Below, piece by piece: positions 38,801 through 48,559 of a stretch of 64,000 bases of DNA. Location of the stretch: contig CM067086.1 of the NCBI GenBank assembly GCA_034008185.1, positions 29,347,007 through 29,411,006 of the forward strand, given 5' to 3'. Position 1 is the stretch's first letter. Every line of letters begins with the position of its first letter. Made by a program: the position numbers and the translations under genes. The DNA is from Gorsachius magnificus. Taxonomy: Eukaryota > Chordata > Aves > Pelecaniformes > Ardeidae. A model generated the notes under the pieces. It ran no database searches and was not told the origin of the DNA. It saw nothing but the letters and a program-made list of their open reading frames with translations.

Positions 38801-41800
38801 TGCAACTTCCAGCCCATGTGTAATCTGGGCAGAAACCTGGACATCCTCCTCCTCTTGGACTGCCTTTAAGTGCTATTTCTAGGGGGTAGGTTTTTCATGA
38901 CTGTTAGGGTGTAGTTTTTCTTATTGTGTTGAAGGGATCCAAACCAAGAATGTGGTCTCAAACACTGTTTGCCCAGATCATGTCCTTGATTACATCTCCC
39001 CTTACTTGCACCCATCCAGGTCACAAAATATAAACTACCACCACCAGTTGGTGGTGAAAAAAGTATTTTTCTTCTTCCTCCCACACTGTGGAGCTAAGCA
39101 GAGATCTGACTGAGGGCGAGTGGAGAGGCAGGTATTGCTGCTTTCTAGAGTGCAAAATATTAAAAAATTTATGTCAGTGGAACTTTTTATATTCTTTTTT
39201 AAACAAGAATGTGGGTCACTTCTGTGAAAGTAAACATCTTCCTTCTCAAGGGCCCTTATACTCAGACTGTCAGAATTCATTCAGTCTTGGGAGATTTGTT
39301 CCTGCCTCCAGGGAGCATTCAACATTAGTCTCCCAATAGCTAAACTTCAATATAAAGCTCTCACACTTTCCCCCACACTGCCCTTCACATTGGGTGGAGT
39401 ATCCTACAAGTATCCCTAAACCAGTATCACTAGTCTTATTTACATCCCTCCTTAAAACATCCCTTTGCTGAGGTGTTGCTAAATAACCTCACTTTTTTCC
39501 CCCCGTTTTCTCCCTTGCTGGGCTTTATCAGTCCACATCGGTCTTATTTTATAATGAGATTTCAAGCAGCACCTAGAACAATAGGCTGTTGGTATGTGAT
39601 CGCAACTGCTTAAACAGTGAAGTAAGTGATTAATAACAATGAAACAATAACAACAGTAGAAGAACAAAACACTGGAGGAGGTCTGCAGATTCCTGCAGTA
39701 AGTATCACATTGGACCATAGCTTCTCAAAGAAAAATGTATATCACTGCCTGTATTTCTTTTCAGAATCTCAAGGGCCTTTCCATGAATTGATCTCATATA
39801 TGGCAGAACTGCTACTCCAATGCTGTAAAATGCGGGGTTTTGGTAAAAATGTAAAACATACTTAATAATTTTATAAAATATCGCAGCCAAAATAATATAA
39901 GCCTTATATCAAAAAAAGTCCAAAAGTTTAGAAGTTTCCAAAATTAACAAGCCTAATTAAAAAAAAAAAATCCATAAAAACTTCAAAAAATATAATTTTC
40001 TTACTAAGAAATGCTGAAGAATATTTTTAACTCTACACCTATCTGTCAAGGTTCATTTAGTCCAGGAACCACAGGCAGTGTCCACTGAGGGGTCTGGGAT
40101 GTTTTCAGGAAGCAGGGGAAGATGGCTTAAAATTGCTCAGCTCAGTGTCCCCATCCAATTGCATATTTTAACCTTTTTGTTTAAACCTTAACACTGTTTT
40201 TTCTTTTTCATTTGCTAATTCTCCTTGGTGATTTTGTTTCTCTCCAGTATCTTGTTCTTCAGGCCCTTTGTCTTTTTTTGGGAAGGATCTTTGGTCTTGT
40301 TAGGGATGGACATTGGTGCTAGAGGAGAACATGCCCCACATTTAGTGGTGGATATCTAAGGAAGAGTATAAGAGGGCAAGCACCATATAATTCTCTCTCA
40401 GCCCTCACAATTTAAGATTCAGAGACTTCCTAAGACAACTTTCACTTGATTTTTCTTCTATAAACTTGCCCAGCCTCTGCCTGGAACCCACATATATTTT
40501 TGGCATCTATGATCTCCTGCTGTGGGGAGTTCTCAAGCTGAACCACATGCTGTTAAAAGACAGGTCCTCCTGCTTGTTCTGGAGCCATGGTGGCTGCCCA
40601 AGAACTGTGAGAGGCTGAGCTTGAAATTTGAAATTCTCTGCAGAGAAAGCCCTGCTTTTAAGGGTGGGTTTGATTGGTGCACAGCCAAGTCTCACCCCAT
40701 TAAGGAGTCAGGATGCAGATGGGACACACACCCAAATCTGGGAACTGGCAAGTGTTCACAGATCCAGGAATATCACAAGCCCCAAAGAGCCTGATGGGGA
40801 CGTGGGTGTACTCAATGGGAAGGCATAATGCAGAGAACATAAAGAAGGTGCTAAATTCACAGGTGGTATCAATGATATCAACTATGCATCAGTACACAAG
40901 TGGCAATCAGTGTTATAATTTACACACTGATGGATCAGTGGGAAGAAGAGACAGACTAGTGCAAGGGTGCATTTAAAAGATTCAGGGTTTAAAAAGCAGA
41001 ATGAAACAATTTTAATTGTCTTGGATAAAAATACCATCTTATGCATTGAGCTTCCATTAAAGGTCTTCTATTTTCTACTCCGTGGGAGATTTAGTGAGGT
41101 TTTGAGAATCTGTTGTTATGGATTAATTATCCCATTTCCACTACCTGGAAAATGGAGCAGATAGACCAATAATGAAGTTAACCTGTGGCATCAGGTTGGG
41201 AGACCTTCTAAACATTAGATGAATATTAAACAAAGTGGTTCAAAACCCTCTACAGAAACCTAGTGCAAGAAGGAATCTTGAGAGGAGAAAATAACAAAAT
41301 GGGATTCACTTCAGAAACAAAAGGGTAGGCACAATGGGTGAGAGATAGAAGAAGCTGATGTAAAATGTTAAAAATCTATAAGATGACTGAGAAATAGATG
41401 ACACATCAACTTGTTCTAGCTAGAAAAATTTGCAGGAAAAGGAAAGTGATAAAAACAGAGCTGGGAAAAGGAAGAATGAGGAAGAAAAAAACCCATATTA
41501 TAAAAATTGTTATGTAAAGAAGTCTACATCACTGGTGGTAGAGGTCCACATGGTTCCAAGTTTCCTAAGGCTGAGTCAACCTAATCTCTAGGGAACTGTA
41601 AACATGACTGGAACAACTCCACAATATTCCCCCAGTTTTACACACAAACTAGCAAAATTTTGTACAGTGGTACATTTTTTACCTTAAGCCTCCCTTTTTG
41701 CTGCTTCTCAGTAAAAGTCACATACATTTACCAACATGCAATTTGCACTAGATTTTACACTGCCAGTGAGGTTAACCAGAGGTTAAATTAATTTATTAAA

Positions 41801-44800
41801 ACATTTGAAATATAGATTTATTTTATATGATAAAGAACGTGGTCATTGAAATATGTGACTTCTACAAGTCTGGCTGCATAGAAAACTACATCCTGAAATG
41901 GTTTAAAAGCAGATCTTTCTGACAAATTTTACACTCAACAAAATCAAGTATTACTGGAATCAAGCAGTTGTCAATCAAAACCAGATTCAACAACTAAGCG
42001 TAAGCACGGCAGTGCCATGGCTGGTACGATTTTCTTTTCCTACACAATGGAAGTACCCAAAAACCAAAGCATTCACCTTTGCAAGTATTTTATTTTGTTT
42101 TGTTTGTGTAAATTTTCCCCCCTCAAGATTTTGACTGATACTACCATTTCAAACAGATGATAGCTTGGCAACATTGGTGGTGAATGTCTGTTGTTCTGTT
42201 TTACAGGCAACATCCAGTACATGCTTCACATTGTAAAGCAGAATGGCCTCAGCCTGGAAAGCCCATGCTGTGGCTTTACTGCTGCTCCAGACCCTGCGCT
42301 GCTCTCCAAAAGCACTTCTGTCATTCAAACTGCTCCTTTAAGTGGCTGTATGGGCTAGTGAGATGTGTCTTGGACTGAGAAGCAGAAATGCCTGAGCATT
42401 TCAGTACCTGCCCCTTGCCCTAGAAATTTTCTAATATTGGGAAGGACAGCATCAAAATATAGGAAACTCCCTTCAGAATAAAAATAGTTTCTAGACAAAA
42501 ATAAAAAGCATTTATCTAGATGAGAAAAAGGTGGAGAAGAAATTTGGTAAACTCATTATCATGCAGGTGTTTTAATAGAACATGATTATGTGGGGAGATA
42601 TCCAAGGGCTGTAGTTTTCCACACCTCTGTCTTTCAGTTCAGAGTGCACATTTGTACCTATAAATAGGTTTTAGCTGTAGCAAGGGATTTCTCTCCAGCC
42701 TATAACTGAGCTTCAAATCTCATTTCCACACTTCAGTAGTAGTCCAGTGGGAAGGTTCATACAGGCTCTTCTTCCCCATACATTCAGCAATAACAAAGCA
42801 TCTTACTTCTCTTCTATAAAAATTGGAGTGAGAAACTCTTCTTCACATACCTTTGGTCCCTAGAGACACTATAGCAGAGCTCAAAACAAATCACTTTGGA
42901 AAAGCCCAAACAAATGTCTTGTCTTGCATTATTTTAACTGAACAAATTTAGCTTGGTCTGGTTCCCATAGAAATCTTCTGGATTCAGACCTTCCTATCTA
43001 TATGAATGAATATAAGCAAGACAAGCAGCCATCTCCTCAGATTGGAGGTGGTTGCCATTCATACCTTTTTTCTAGTGCTTTGCAGTTCAGACATTCATGG
43101 AGTATTAATAAACTTTTACATAACTACCATTCCTGAGGCTTTTATAAAAACAATTAAGACTAGAAAAAGCTAACAGCGTGAGCCCTCAAGTAAGTTTTGA
43201 CACATGGCTGTTCTTATGGCTGAATCAAATTTGACAGTCCATGAGAGATGTCAGTTATGCAGTCCTGAGCTCACAGAAAACATACTGTGATAGGCCCAGG
43301 GATGTACAGGGTGGACATTACTGTAAGAAGGAACGACAGAAAGAAGTGCCCCATCTAAACTTCTTATTGCAGCCTTCCTTGTGAATAAAAAAACCCAAAA
43401 CAAACCTTTCTTTACAAATTCAGATGTGAAATATTTTATGCATTCTGTGCAAACATCTTCTGAAACACAATTGGTGGCTAGACTTGAGCGTTACACTGAC
43501 AAATATGTAAGAATAAATAATGTCTTCTAACTATGCTACCTCATCTTCAGCATACCACAGTCACGCATCTTTTATAATTACTCTAGCGTTTGCGACACTT
43601 GGTTATACTCCTAGTAGTTTTACAAGCACGTAGATGTTCCAGGGGTATAGCAAAGATACTCACACAAGTCTGCTTTCCTGGCATTTTTCATCCGTATGAT
43701 TTTCACGGTAAGCAAGTTGCATGGAGAGGGTTCTGTCTGTTGAACAGCACACAAAATGCACGGGATGAGCATGCAGAGAAAGAACAGCAGCACTGTCAGA
43801 GATAGCGTTGAATTAAGTGTTTCAATTCCAACCATCCAAAACATTTCTGAACTGAGGTTCTTCCTTGTGTGTTATCTTCTCCTCCTCCCCAGAAGGTCTG
43901 CAGCCAGGTGTGGCCAGAGACACAAAATGTACATTTGATCACAGACCAAAAGTCTGATGTCCTCCATTTTCCATTCTGAGGAAACTTGTGGTAACCCTCA
44001 ACTTGAGATATCTGACTCTTACAAACCAATCACGGGGAAACATGATAGCGAGCCTTGCTGTGTTATTAATACAGCTGACACGCATCTTGGCCTATGCAAA
44101 TCCAAAGGATGTCATACATATCCACTATATTTCACAACAAACAGCAGACAATCTAGCAGGGCAGGAATTAGTAACAATATCATGGTGTAACAATGCTGCT
44201 AGTCAGCTGGTTTATAGCCATATAACTCCATTGTTACGTTTGACGTAGAGCAGTGCTGGCTCTCAGACACCAAGGGCCTGAAAAGTGCCTTCCAGGACCT
44301 ATCCCAAACCTCTCAGAAGGGGGGAGTAAAAGCAACAACTCTGTAATTATTTCTCTCTGAATAATTCAGCTGATCCAATCTTCCTTTAAGCAAAGGTCAC
44401 AGGAAAGTACCAATGGAAAACTTGGGAAACCACCTAAACCTAAATGGTTATCAAAAGACATTTTAACAAACCTGCCAGGAAATTGGTTTGATTTTGTCAT
44501 CTTCTCTCATCCCAAGCAAGGATCAGACAAACATAGTACTTAGTCAAAAGTACGGGGGCTGAAGGTGAGGTACTTGGTTCCCTAGATAATTGTCATTTTT
44601 AAAGGAATAAAAGCACATTTAATGCTCTAAATGACAAAAAAAACCAAAAAAACCAACAAAAAAACCAAACCAAACCACACCACAAAACACCAAAACCAAC
44701 CAAAAAAAAAAAATCAAAAAACCTGAAAACCAAAAACAAAAAAACCCACCCAACATCCAAAAGGAGCAAAAAAAGAAAGAGCAAAACTATGCAGCAATGC

Positions 44801-45384
44801 AACACACACACACACACAAGATACAGTTCATGCACACTACCTACAGACCAGGGAATATCACTGCAGCAAATACATGGATCAATATATAACAATGTGTCAC
44901 CATTCATTCCCTTATGCCCCAAAATTCCCACAACTTCTAAGAGAGCTATATGTAACACCTCACATAAAATTAGTTTCCTGGCTTTCCCCATGCACTTGTT
45001 GACATAGCGATACCTGCTTATTTTTGCTCAGTGGGTTATTTTGCCTAGCCCAATTGGATGGAAGCAAAGGACAACAACAAGGTACAAAAAGGTCTCCTTT
45101 ATTTTTTTAATTGGAGATTTTCAACATTTCAGTTAGTTTACTGCAACATTAGAGTCCTTGCATTCCTAAGGTCAAAATACAGAGTAGGCACAGTACCCAG
45201 GCAGAAGCCCTGCTTTGCTCTCAGCTTTGGTGTTGAAGAAGGCATCTCAGCACTGAAGATACGGGAGGTGGAACACCACCTCCCACAACTGGTCCCCTCT
45301 GCTTCCAAAGGACTGCCTGCAAAGCTCATCACAGAGCCTCCTCTTTCTTTTTCTTACCTGGCTTTTGCTGTAGAACAGCCCCAT
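20572..45384 (-). CDS. PLA2G4E: Cytosolic phospholipase A2 epsilon-like, copy A (complete, 20 coding exons)
   Basis: Predicted Ca2+-dependent phospholipase A2/N-acyltransferase of the PLA2G4E type. Joined exons in transcription order: 45384-45358, 43736-43664, 35559-35423, 35100-34969, 34351-34311, 33425-33383, 32775-32712, 31295-31135, 30961-30869, 30250-30213, 29534-29378, 28919-28783, 28276-28054, 26839-26725, 26085-25948, 25241-25134, 24090-23899, 23422-23256, 21853-21670, 20810-20572. They total 2469 nt, 822 residues plus stop, and every splice phase agrees. C2 domain is about residues 14-135, linker 136-320, lipase domain 323-822. Nucleophile Ser364 lies in GSSGT and the active-site Asp648 in LVDAAF. 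The oxyanion motif reads AGCGIR, with Cys333 where the family has Gly. Mammalian PLA2G4E is about 45 residues longer, mainly at the N-terminus. No stop or frameshift was found. Exons came from reading translations and splice sites; RNA evidence was not available. No poly(A) signal could be assigned with confidence; an ATTAAA lies about 0.5 kb past the stop. Confidence 0.9.
21670..21853 (-). CDS. PLA2G4E: Copy A coding exon 19
   Basis: 184 nt, residues 683-743: [19 protein letters not shown] then LKECYMF and [15 protein letters not shown]. One codon shorter than copy B. Confidence 0.95.
23256..23422 (-). CDS. PLA2G4E: Copy A coding exon 18 (active-site Asp)
   Basis: 167 nt, residues 627-682. 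[20 protein letters not shown] carries the predicted dyad Asp648. Most relatives have DTA, DTG or DSG here; this copy has DAA. Confidence 0.95.
23899..24090 (-). CDS. PLA2G4E: Copy A coding exon 17 (lipase domain)
   Basis: 192 nt, residues 563-626, with [20 protein letters not shown] and [10 protein letters not shown] before WK. Same length as the copy B exon. Confidence 0.95.
25134..25241 (-). CDS. PLA2G4E: Copy A coding exon 16 (lipase domain)
   Basis: 108 nt, residues 527-562: [15 protein letters not shown] then [16 protein letters not shown]. It matches PLA2G4E more closely than PLA2G4B. Confidence 0.95.
25948..26085 (-). CDS. PLA2G4E: Copy A coding exon 15 (lipase domain)
   Basis: 138 nt, residues 481-526. 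[18 protein letters not shown] and [19 protein letters not shown] are family hallmarks. Confidence 0.96.
26725..26839 (-). CDS. PLA2G4E: Copy A coding exon 14 (lipase domain)
   Basis: 115 nt, residues 443-480. It includes [10 protein letters not shown] and [12 protein letters not shown], highly conserved in cPLA2 enzymes. Confidence 0.95.
28054..28276 (-). CDS. PLA2G4E: Copy A coding exon 13 (lipase domain)
   Basis: 223 nt, residues 369-442. It contains [12 protein letters not shown], a helical basic stretch and [13 protein letters not shown]. Same size as the copy B exon. The donor is GGG|gtaatg. Confidence 0.95.
28783..28919 (-). CDS. PLA2G4E: Copy A coding exon 12 (oxyanion motif and nucleophile Ser)
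   Basis: Residues 323-368. The oxyanion segment reads [15 protein letters not shown], with Cys333 (codon 28889-28887) in place of the middle glycine of GGGxR. The elbow reads [10 protein letters not shown], so the nucleophile is Ser364. Arg336 is kept. Confidence 0.95.
29378..29534 (-). CDS. PLA2G4E: Copy A coding exon 11 (entry to lipase domain)
   Basis: Residues 270-322. It includes [11 protein letters not shown] and [19 protein letters not shown] and ends LQEHE|. The acceptor is placed at 29535-29536 because it restores phase. The position matching the copy B acceptor, 27 nt further in, would join TG to A and create a stop. Confidence 0.8.
30213..30250 (-). CDS. PLA2G4E: Copy A coding exon 10 (38-nt microexon)
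   Basis: Gives [12 protein letters not shown] plus TG of a split Trp codon (residues 258-270). It corresponds to the short segment that precedes the DVRLGF block in cPLA2 proteins. It is 4 nt longer than the copy B exon, so its end phase is 2 instead of 1. Confidence 0.78.
30869..30961 (-). CDS. PLA2G4E: Copy A coding exon 9 (linker)
   Basis: 93 nt in phase 0, residues 227-257, with [16 protein letters not shown] near the end. It parallels copy B exon 60545-60456 ([16 protein letters not shown]) and is bounded by ttttccag and GAG|gtgaga. Confidence 0.88.
31135..31295 (-). CDS. PLA2G4E: Copy A coding exon 8 (variable linker, basic end)
   Basis: 161 nt, residues 173-226. It has [11 protein letters not shown] early, then [16 protein letters not shown] and a terminal RRRRLSR. 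It is 18 nt longer than the copy B counterpart and ends basic where copy B ends acidic. Confidence 0.88.
32712..32775 (-). CDS. PLA2G4E: Copy A coding exon 7 (linker)
   Basis: 64 nt, residues 152-172 plus a split codon. It starts [11 protein letters not shown] and is followed by a basic stretch. Same length and phase as the copy B exon 62257-62194. Confidence 0.9.
33383..33425 (-). CDS. PLA2G4E: Copy A coding exon 6 (NGVLV linker)
   Basis: A 43-nt exon giving [14 protein letters not shown] (residues 138-151). This matches the conserved TNGVLV segment that follows the C2 domain in PLA2G4B and PLA2G4E. Acceptor is gtcttttag and donor is GTG|gtaatt. Confidence 0.88.
34311..34351 (-). CDS. PLA2G4E: Copy A coding exon 5 (last C2 strand)
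   Basis: Residues 124-136 plus a split codon; reads [13 protein letters not shown]. The donor CAG|gtgtgt is used here because it leaves AG, which joins T of the next exon to make Ser137. An alternative donor 4 nt downstream (gtaagg) would skip exon 6 in frame. Confidence 0.85.
34969..35100 (-). CDS. PLA2G4E: Copy A coding exon 4 (C2 domain)
   Basis: Residues 80-123, 44 codons in phase 0. It reads [20 protein letters not shown], the strand and third calcium loop of the C2 domain (Asp-rich CDED), and ends at LNPQ. Confidence 0.93.
35423..35559 (-). CDS. PLA2G4E: Copy A coding exon 3 (C2 domain)
   Basis: Residues 34-79. It begins [15 protein letters not shown] and continues to [10 protein letters not shown], a typical C2 core. 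Asp38 and the Asn of NPTWNE match calcium-binding positions of the cPLA2 C2 domain. Confidence 0.93.
35560..43663. other. Copy A intron 2 (8.1 kb)
   Basis: Separates the first C2 exon from the rest. No transposon, RNA gene or nested gene could be recognised. Confidence 0.65.
43664..43736 (-). CDS. PLA2G4E: Copy A coding exon 2 (start of C2 domain)
   Basis: Residues 10-33 plus a split codon. It reads [19 protein letters not shown], the first C2 strand and loop of cPLA2 beta/epsilon proteins. Asp32 is a likely calcium ligand. Acceptor is ttcaacag and donor is TTGT|gtgagt. The split codon T|TA gives Leu34. Confidence 0.88.
44633..44818. repeat. A/C-rich low-complexity tract with (AC)n
   Basis: About 150 nt almost wholly of A and C in runs such as ccaaaaaaacc, followed by a short AC microsatellite at 44801-44818. 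Located in copy A intron 1. Confidence 0.85.
45358..45384 (-). CDS. PLA2G4E: Copy A coding exon 1 (start codon, MGxxxSK)
   Basis: Nine codons, MGLFYSKSQ, end at a good donor (CAG|gtaaga) in phase 0, matching the phase-0 start of exon 2. The ATG context is cacaATGGG. The assignment rests on phase and on an equivalent nine-codon exon before copy C. Gly2, Ser6 and Lys7 fit an N-myristoylation signal. The 5' UTR extent is unknown. Confidence 0.7.
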
Positions 45385-48350
45385 TGTGGTCTTTCCCGCG
45401 TTCAAGCCAGGTGCAAAATGTGACAGCAGATGGGTACAGAGGAGTCTCAGCCAGGCAGCCTCTCGTGCTTTAAGCTGCCAGGAGCAGGCAGGTGTGTTAG
45501 TGCCTGACTCAGAGCCACCTCACCCCACCACCACCACTTGAGCAATCCCCAACTCCTACTCCTCCTCTTCCTCCTCCCCTTCCTCCCTGCAACCCTGGGA
45601 GGTGAGTGCGTCCTGCACACCTGTGCCGAGGCGCAGACACCCAGGCTCTGGCAGCAGAGAAGGGTGGTCTTGGCAGCTGTAGTGAGAGACACATTGGAAA
45701 GGATCTTCCTTTCACAGTTACAGGCACTGAGCAAATGTTTTATGCTTTTAGGCATCGCCATCCCTTCTTGAGAATGCCATGGTGCTTTTGCAGACTGGAG
45801 GGCCGTCAAACTGCACCCTTTGTGTGGAGGTGGCTGGCACCAGTCAGGATGCATCTGGCTGCCCAGGAGTGGACAACAAGGACTTCTTTGGCCAAGGACA
45901 TCAGCACAAACCATTGTGCATAGAAAAGACTTTTCATAGCTTTTTATTACCTATAGGGAGTAGGTGGGTCTTTGCTTAAAGACACATTGGAAAGAGTGTT
46001 TCTTAACCCCAACTGATTTTCTATTTTGCTCAACTGAGGTGGTAAGCTGTCTTTCAAGGCAAGCAGTTATTGCAGGATGAATACTGCATGAATCAATTCT
46101 CCGATCACCTATTGAAACTGTAAGAAGGTTTCCCCATGTAAAGACAAAGCTTTAAAAGCTCACTCACTTTCTCAGAATTTTTTACTTCATGCATCTGAAG
46201 TAAGGTACTTAAGTAAATAACCTCAAACAAGATATATTTGGGAAGGTGAATTTAATATTGAAATTAACATTAATTATTCTTTATGTTCTCACATTTATAA
46301 GATTCCACTGTGCAGGGCACTACTAGCATCATGTGATCTCACTCTCAGTGAGGGAGTACACAAAGTGAGTACACAAAAGGTAACAAAATGGGAAATTTTT
46401 TTTGAAGTCATCATCAATATTATGAAATTTAACAGAAAAGTCAAACTCAAAATAATCTCATTTCACTTTGCAATCAGTCAAGAACTTTTAAAAAAATTTG
46501 GTTTAAAAATTAAAAAGGTTGAACAAATGCCATTCAGATGTTGAACAGATTAAGGATGGATAACTAACAGATCACAAAAAGCAGTAGTCAAAGGAAGGTA
46601 CCCTCAGAGGGAAACAATCTTAAAGAGATTGCAGACAGCTCAGTTTTAAGCCTACTGCATGTTTTTATCAATGATCTAGAAATTAAAAAAAAAAAAATCA
46701 CTATTGGCATCCTGTTGTAAACAGAGGATACTGAAATATTGGGGAAGCTGATTGAAAGAGCCACAGAGTCATCTGAAAGTAGGAGGAACACCCTCGGAGA
46801 GGGAAATGCAGGTTTCATATCAGCCAGCAGGACCAAATGCAGAGATATCCCAATGCTGACTTGGGATGAAGCACAGCTATGCCAATACAGTGATTAGTCA
46901 TGGTTAGCAAATGGGCTAATTAGCCCTGATGAAAAGCAGGGTTAACCAGGCTCAGGCTCTGTCATGCACCATCTGGCTTTTTTCCATCCTGTTGTTGAGT
47001 AAGCGGCCCTTGTAAAATAGACTTCCATCCAGCAGAAAGGTCTAGAAACCACAGGAGTAAACCCAAAGATACCCAGAGGGATCCCATGGGCTGATATTCT
47101 ACTGTTCTGGAGCTGAACCACAATTACAGCTGTCTCACACTTGGAGGGCTAATAATCTACATTTAAACATGCAATACCGTACCTGGAAAGAGGATTATTC
47201 CATGCCCTTTCAAGTGTTTCAGGAGCATGAACACAATTAACATGCTCATAGGTGAAAAACATGGCCCACTCCACCTCTTCCACCACCCAAATTGCTCTAA
47301 GATGCACCACCAGCTGCTTTCTCCCATCCATTTCCTAGAATTTTATTCCATACAAACAAATTTGTCACTCCTGAGTATAATCAAGGCTCTTATCTCAACA
47401 CCAGTTCTGCCCTGGTGACTCAGTCTGAAGTACATTGCAACAGTAGGAGCCTTTTATTATCAAAAGGAAGATAATCCCAAGCATTTTGAGAGCTTCTGTG
47501 GCCAGCTCCACAGTGCAGGGCTGTTATTGTGAAAGACCGAGCTTGTGATCTGCCTGTTGCAGAGCTGCGAGAGCCTTTGGCAGCTACCTTCCCCCAGAAG
47601 ACCTCTATGACTTTTGATGATGAGGAACTATTCTCTCAGAACAATCCCTGCAAAAGACCATTTGCAGGAAAGTGTTGAACAGTTGAACAATAGGTGGTTC
47701 TGTGAATAGCAGCTCAGAGGATTCATTTGACCACCTGAAACAAAGATGACCTAATTCAGGGTGGTTTTTATTGATGATGAAAACTGTATAGATTTTTACA
47801 ACACTGATAGTAACTTAAGAACCCTATTTTCAAAGATTAGCAAAGAAAGCCAGTTAAATAAAAACTTCATAGTGGACAGACAATCATATCAGAGATTATA
47901 ACCTTCAATAATTAAGATAAGCAAGACCAACACAACAGATGAACTGGAATTTCTCTGGTGAATAGTTAAAGGGATTGCTGTTCTGCCAGACAGAAAAACC
48001 CCATATAAATATTGCTTTGGTTCACATTTTAATGTGCTACCTATTTCATTATTATCTTATGCAACACTATTAATTCATATGGAATATATGTATCAGTTGG
48101 TAAAGTAACAAGGTCTCAAAACTAAACACAAATCTGCTGCTTTGAAGTTTGTTTGGATTAAACCACTGGTAAATTCCAATCTGTTCATCTGAACAGTCAT
48201 GTAAATAGGATTAATTGGAGTCCAGCATGTCCTCAGGATGATGTGATTTCTACTGCAAGTATCACTGGCAAGCATCAAACTTCTTGATCTCACCAGATAA
48301 TAGACAACCCAATAAATATCATGTGGAAGGCTGAAGCTAGTGGGTGGTGG
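45385..48350. other. Intergenic region between copy B and copy A
   Basis: About 3 kb. The left part is GC-rich and holds the copy A promoter candidates; the right part should hold the copy B 3' UTR. A tttatt at 47767-47772 gives AATAAA on the minus strand, 0.58 kb past the copy B stop. Confidence 0.6.
45468..45511 (-). promoter_or_regulatory. Candidate proximal promoter of copy A
   Basis: On the minus strand, CTTAAAG (45474-45468) lies 84-90 nt before the start codon and could act as a weak TATA element. TGAGTCA (45511-45505), a perfect AP-1 consensus, lies 121-127 nt before it. No transcription start is known, so this is inference from motifs. Confidence 0.35.
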
Positions 48351-48559
48351 CTAATAGTTCCGCTGCTTCCTCCGTGCCACTGCCAAGCGCAAGGCCCGAA
48401 TAATCAACTTCTCGTTATTCAGGATGTTGTAATCAGTCAGTTTCACCAGTTTGTCAAAATTCTCTTCACTGAAACACACTTCCCTTGTTGTAAATGGGGA
48501 GAGGATGCTGGACACATCAACTTTGCCTTCAGCCATCTCTTCAGAACTCCTTTCCACAC
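48351..48559 (-). CDS. PLA2G4E: Copy B last coding exon
   Basis: 209 nt including the stop: [17 protein letters not shown], then [20 protein letters not shown] and a C-terminal ARRKQRNY. Shorter tail than copy A and more basic. Confidence 0.95.

Noticed and set aside
44599..44991. 130-codon minus-strand open frame rich in Phe, Leu, Val and Gly
   Set aside because: It is the translation of the A/C-rich low-complexity tract.
46588..46960. Possible old LINE remnant (plus-strand reading FINDLEI near 46660)
   Set aside because: Only a few residues match a reverse-transcriptase motif and no continuing similarity could be read; a chance match is more likely.
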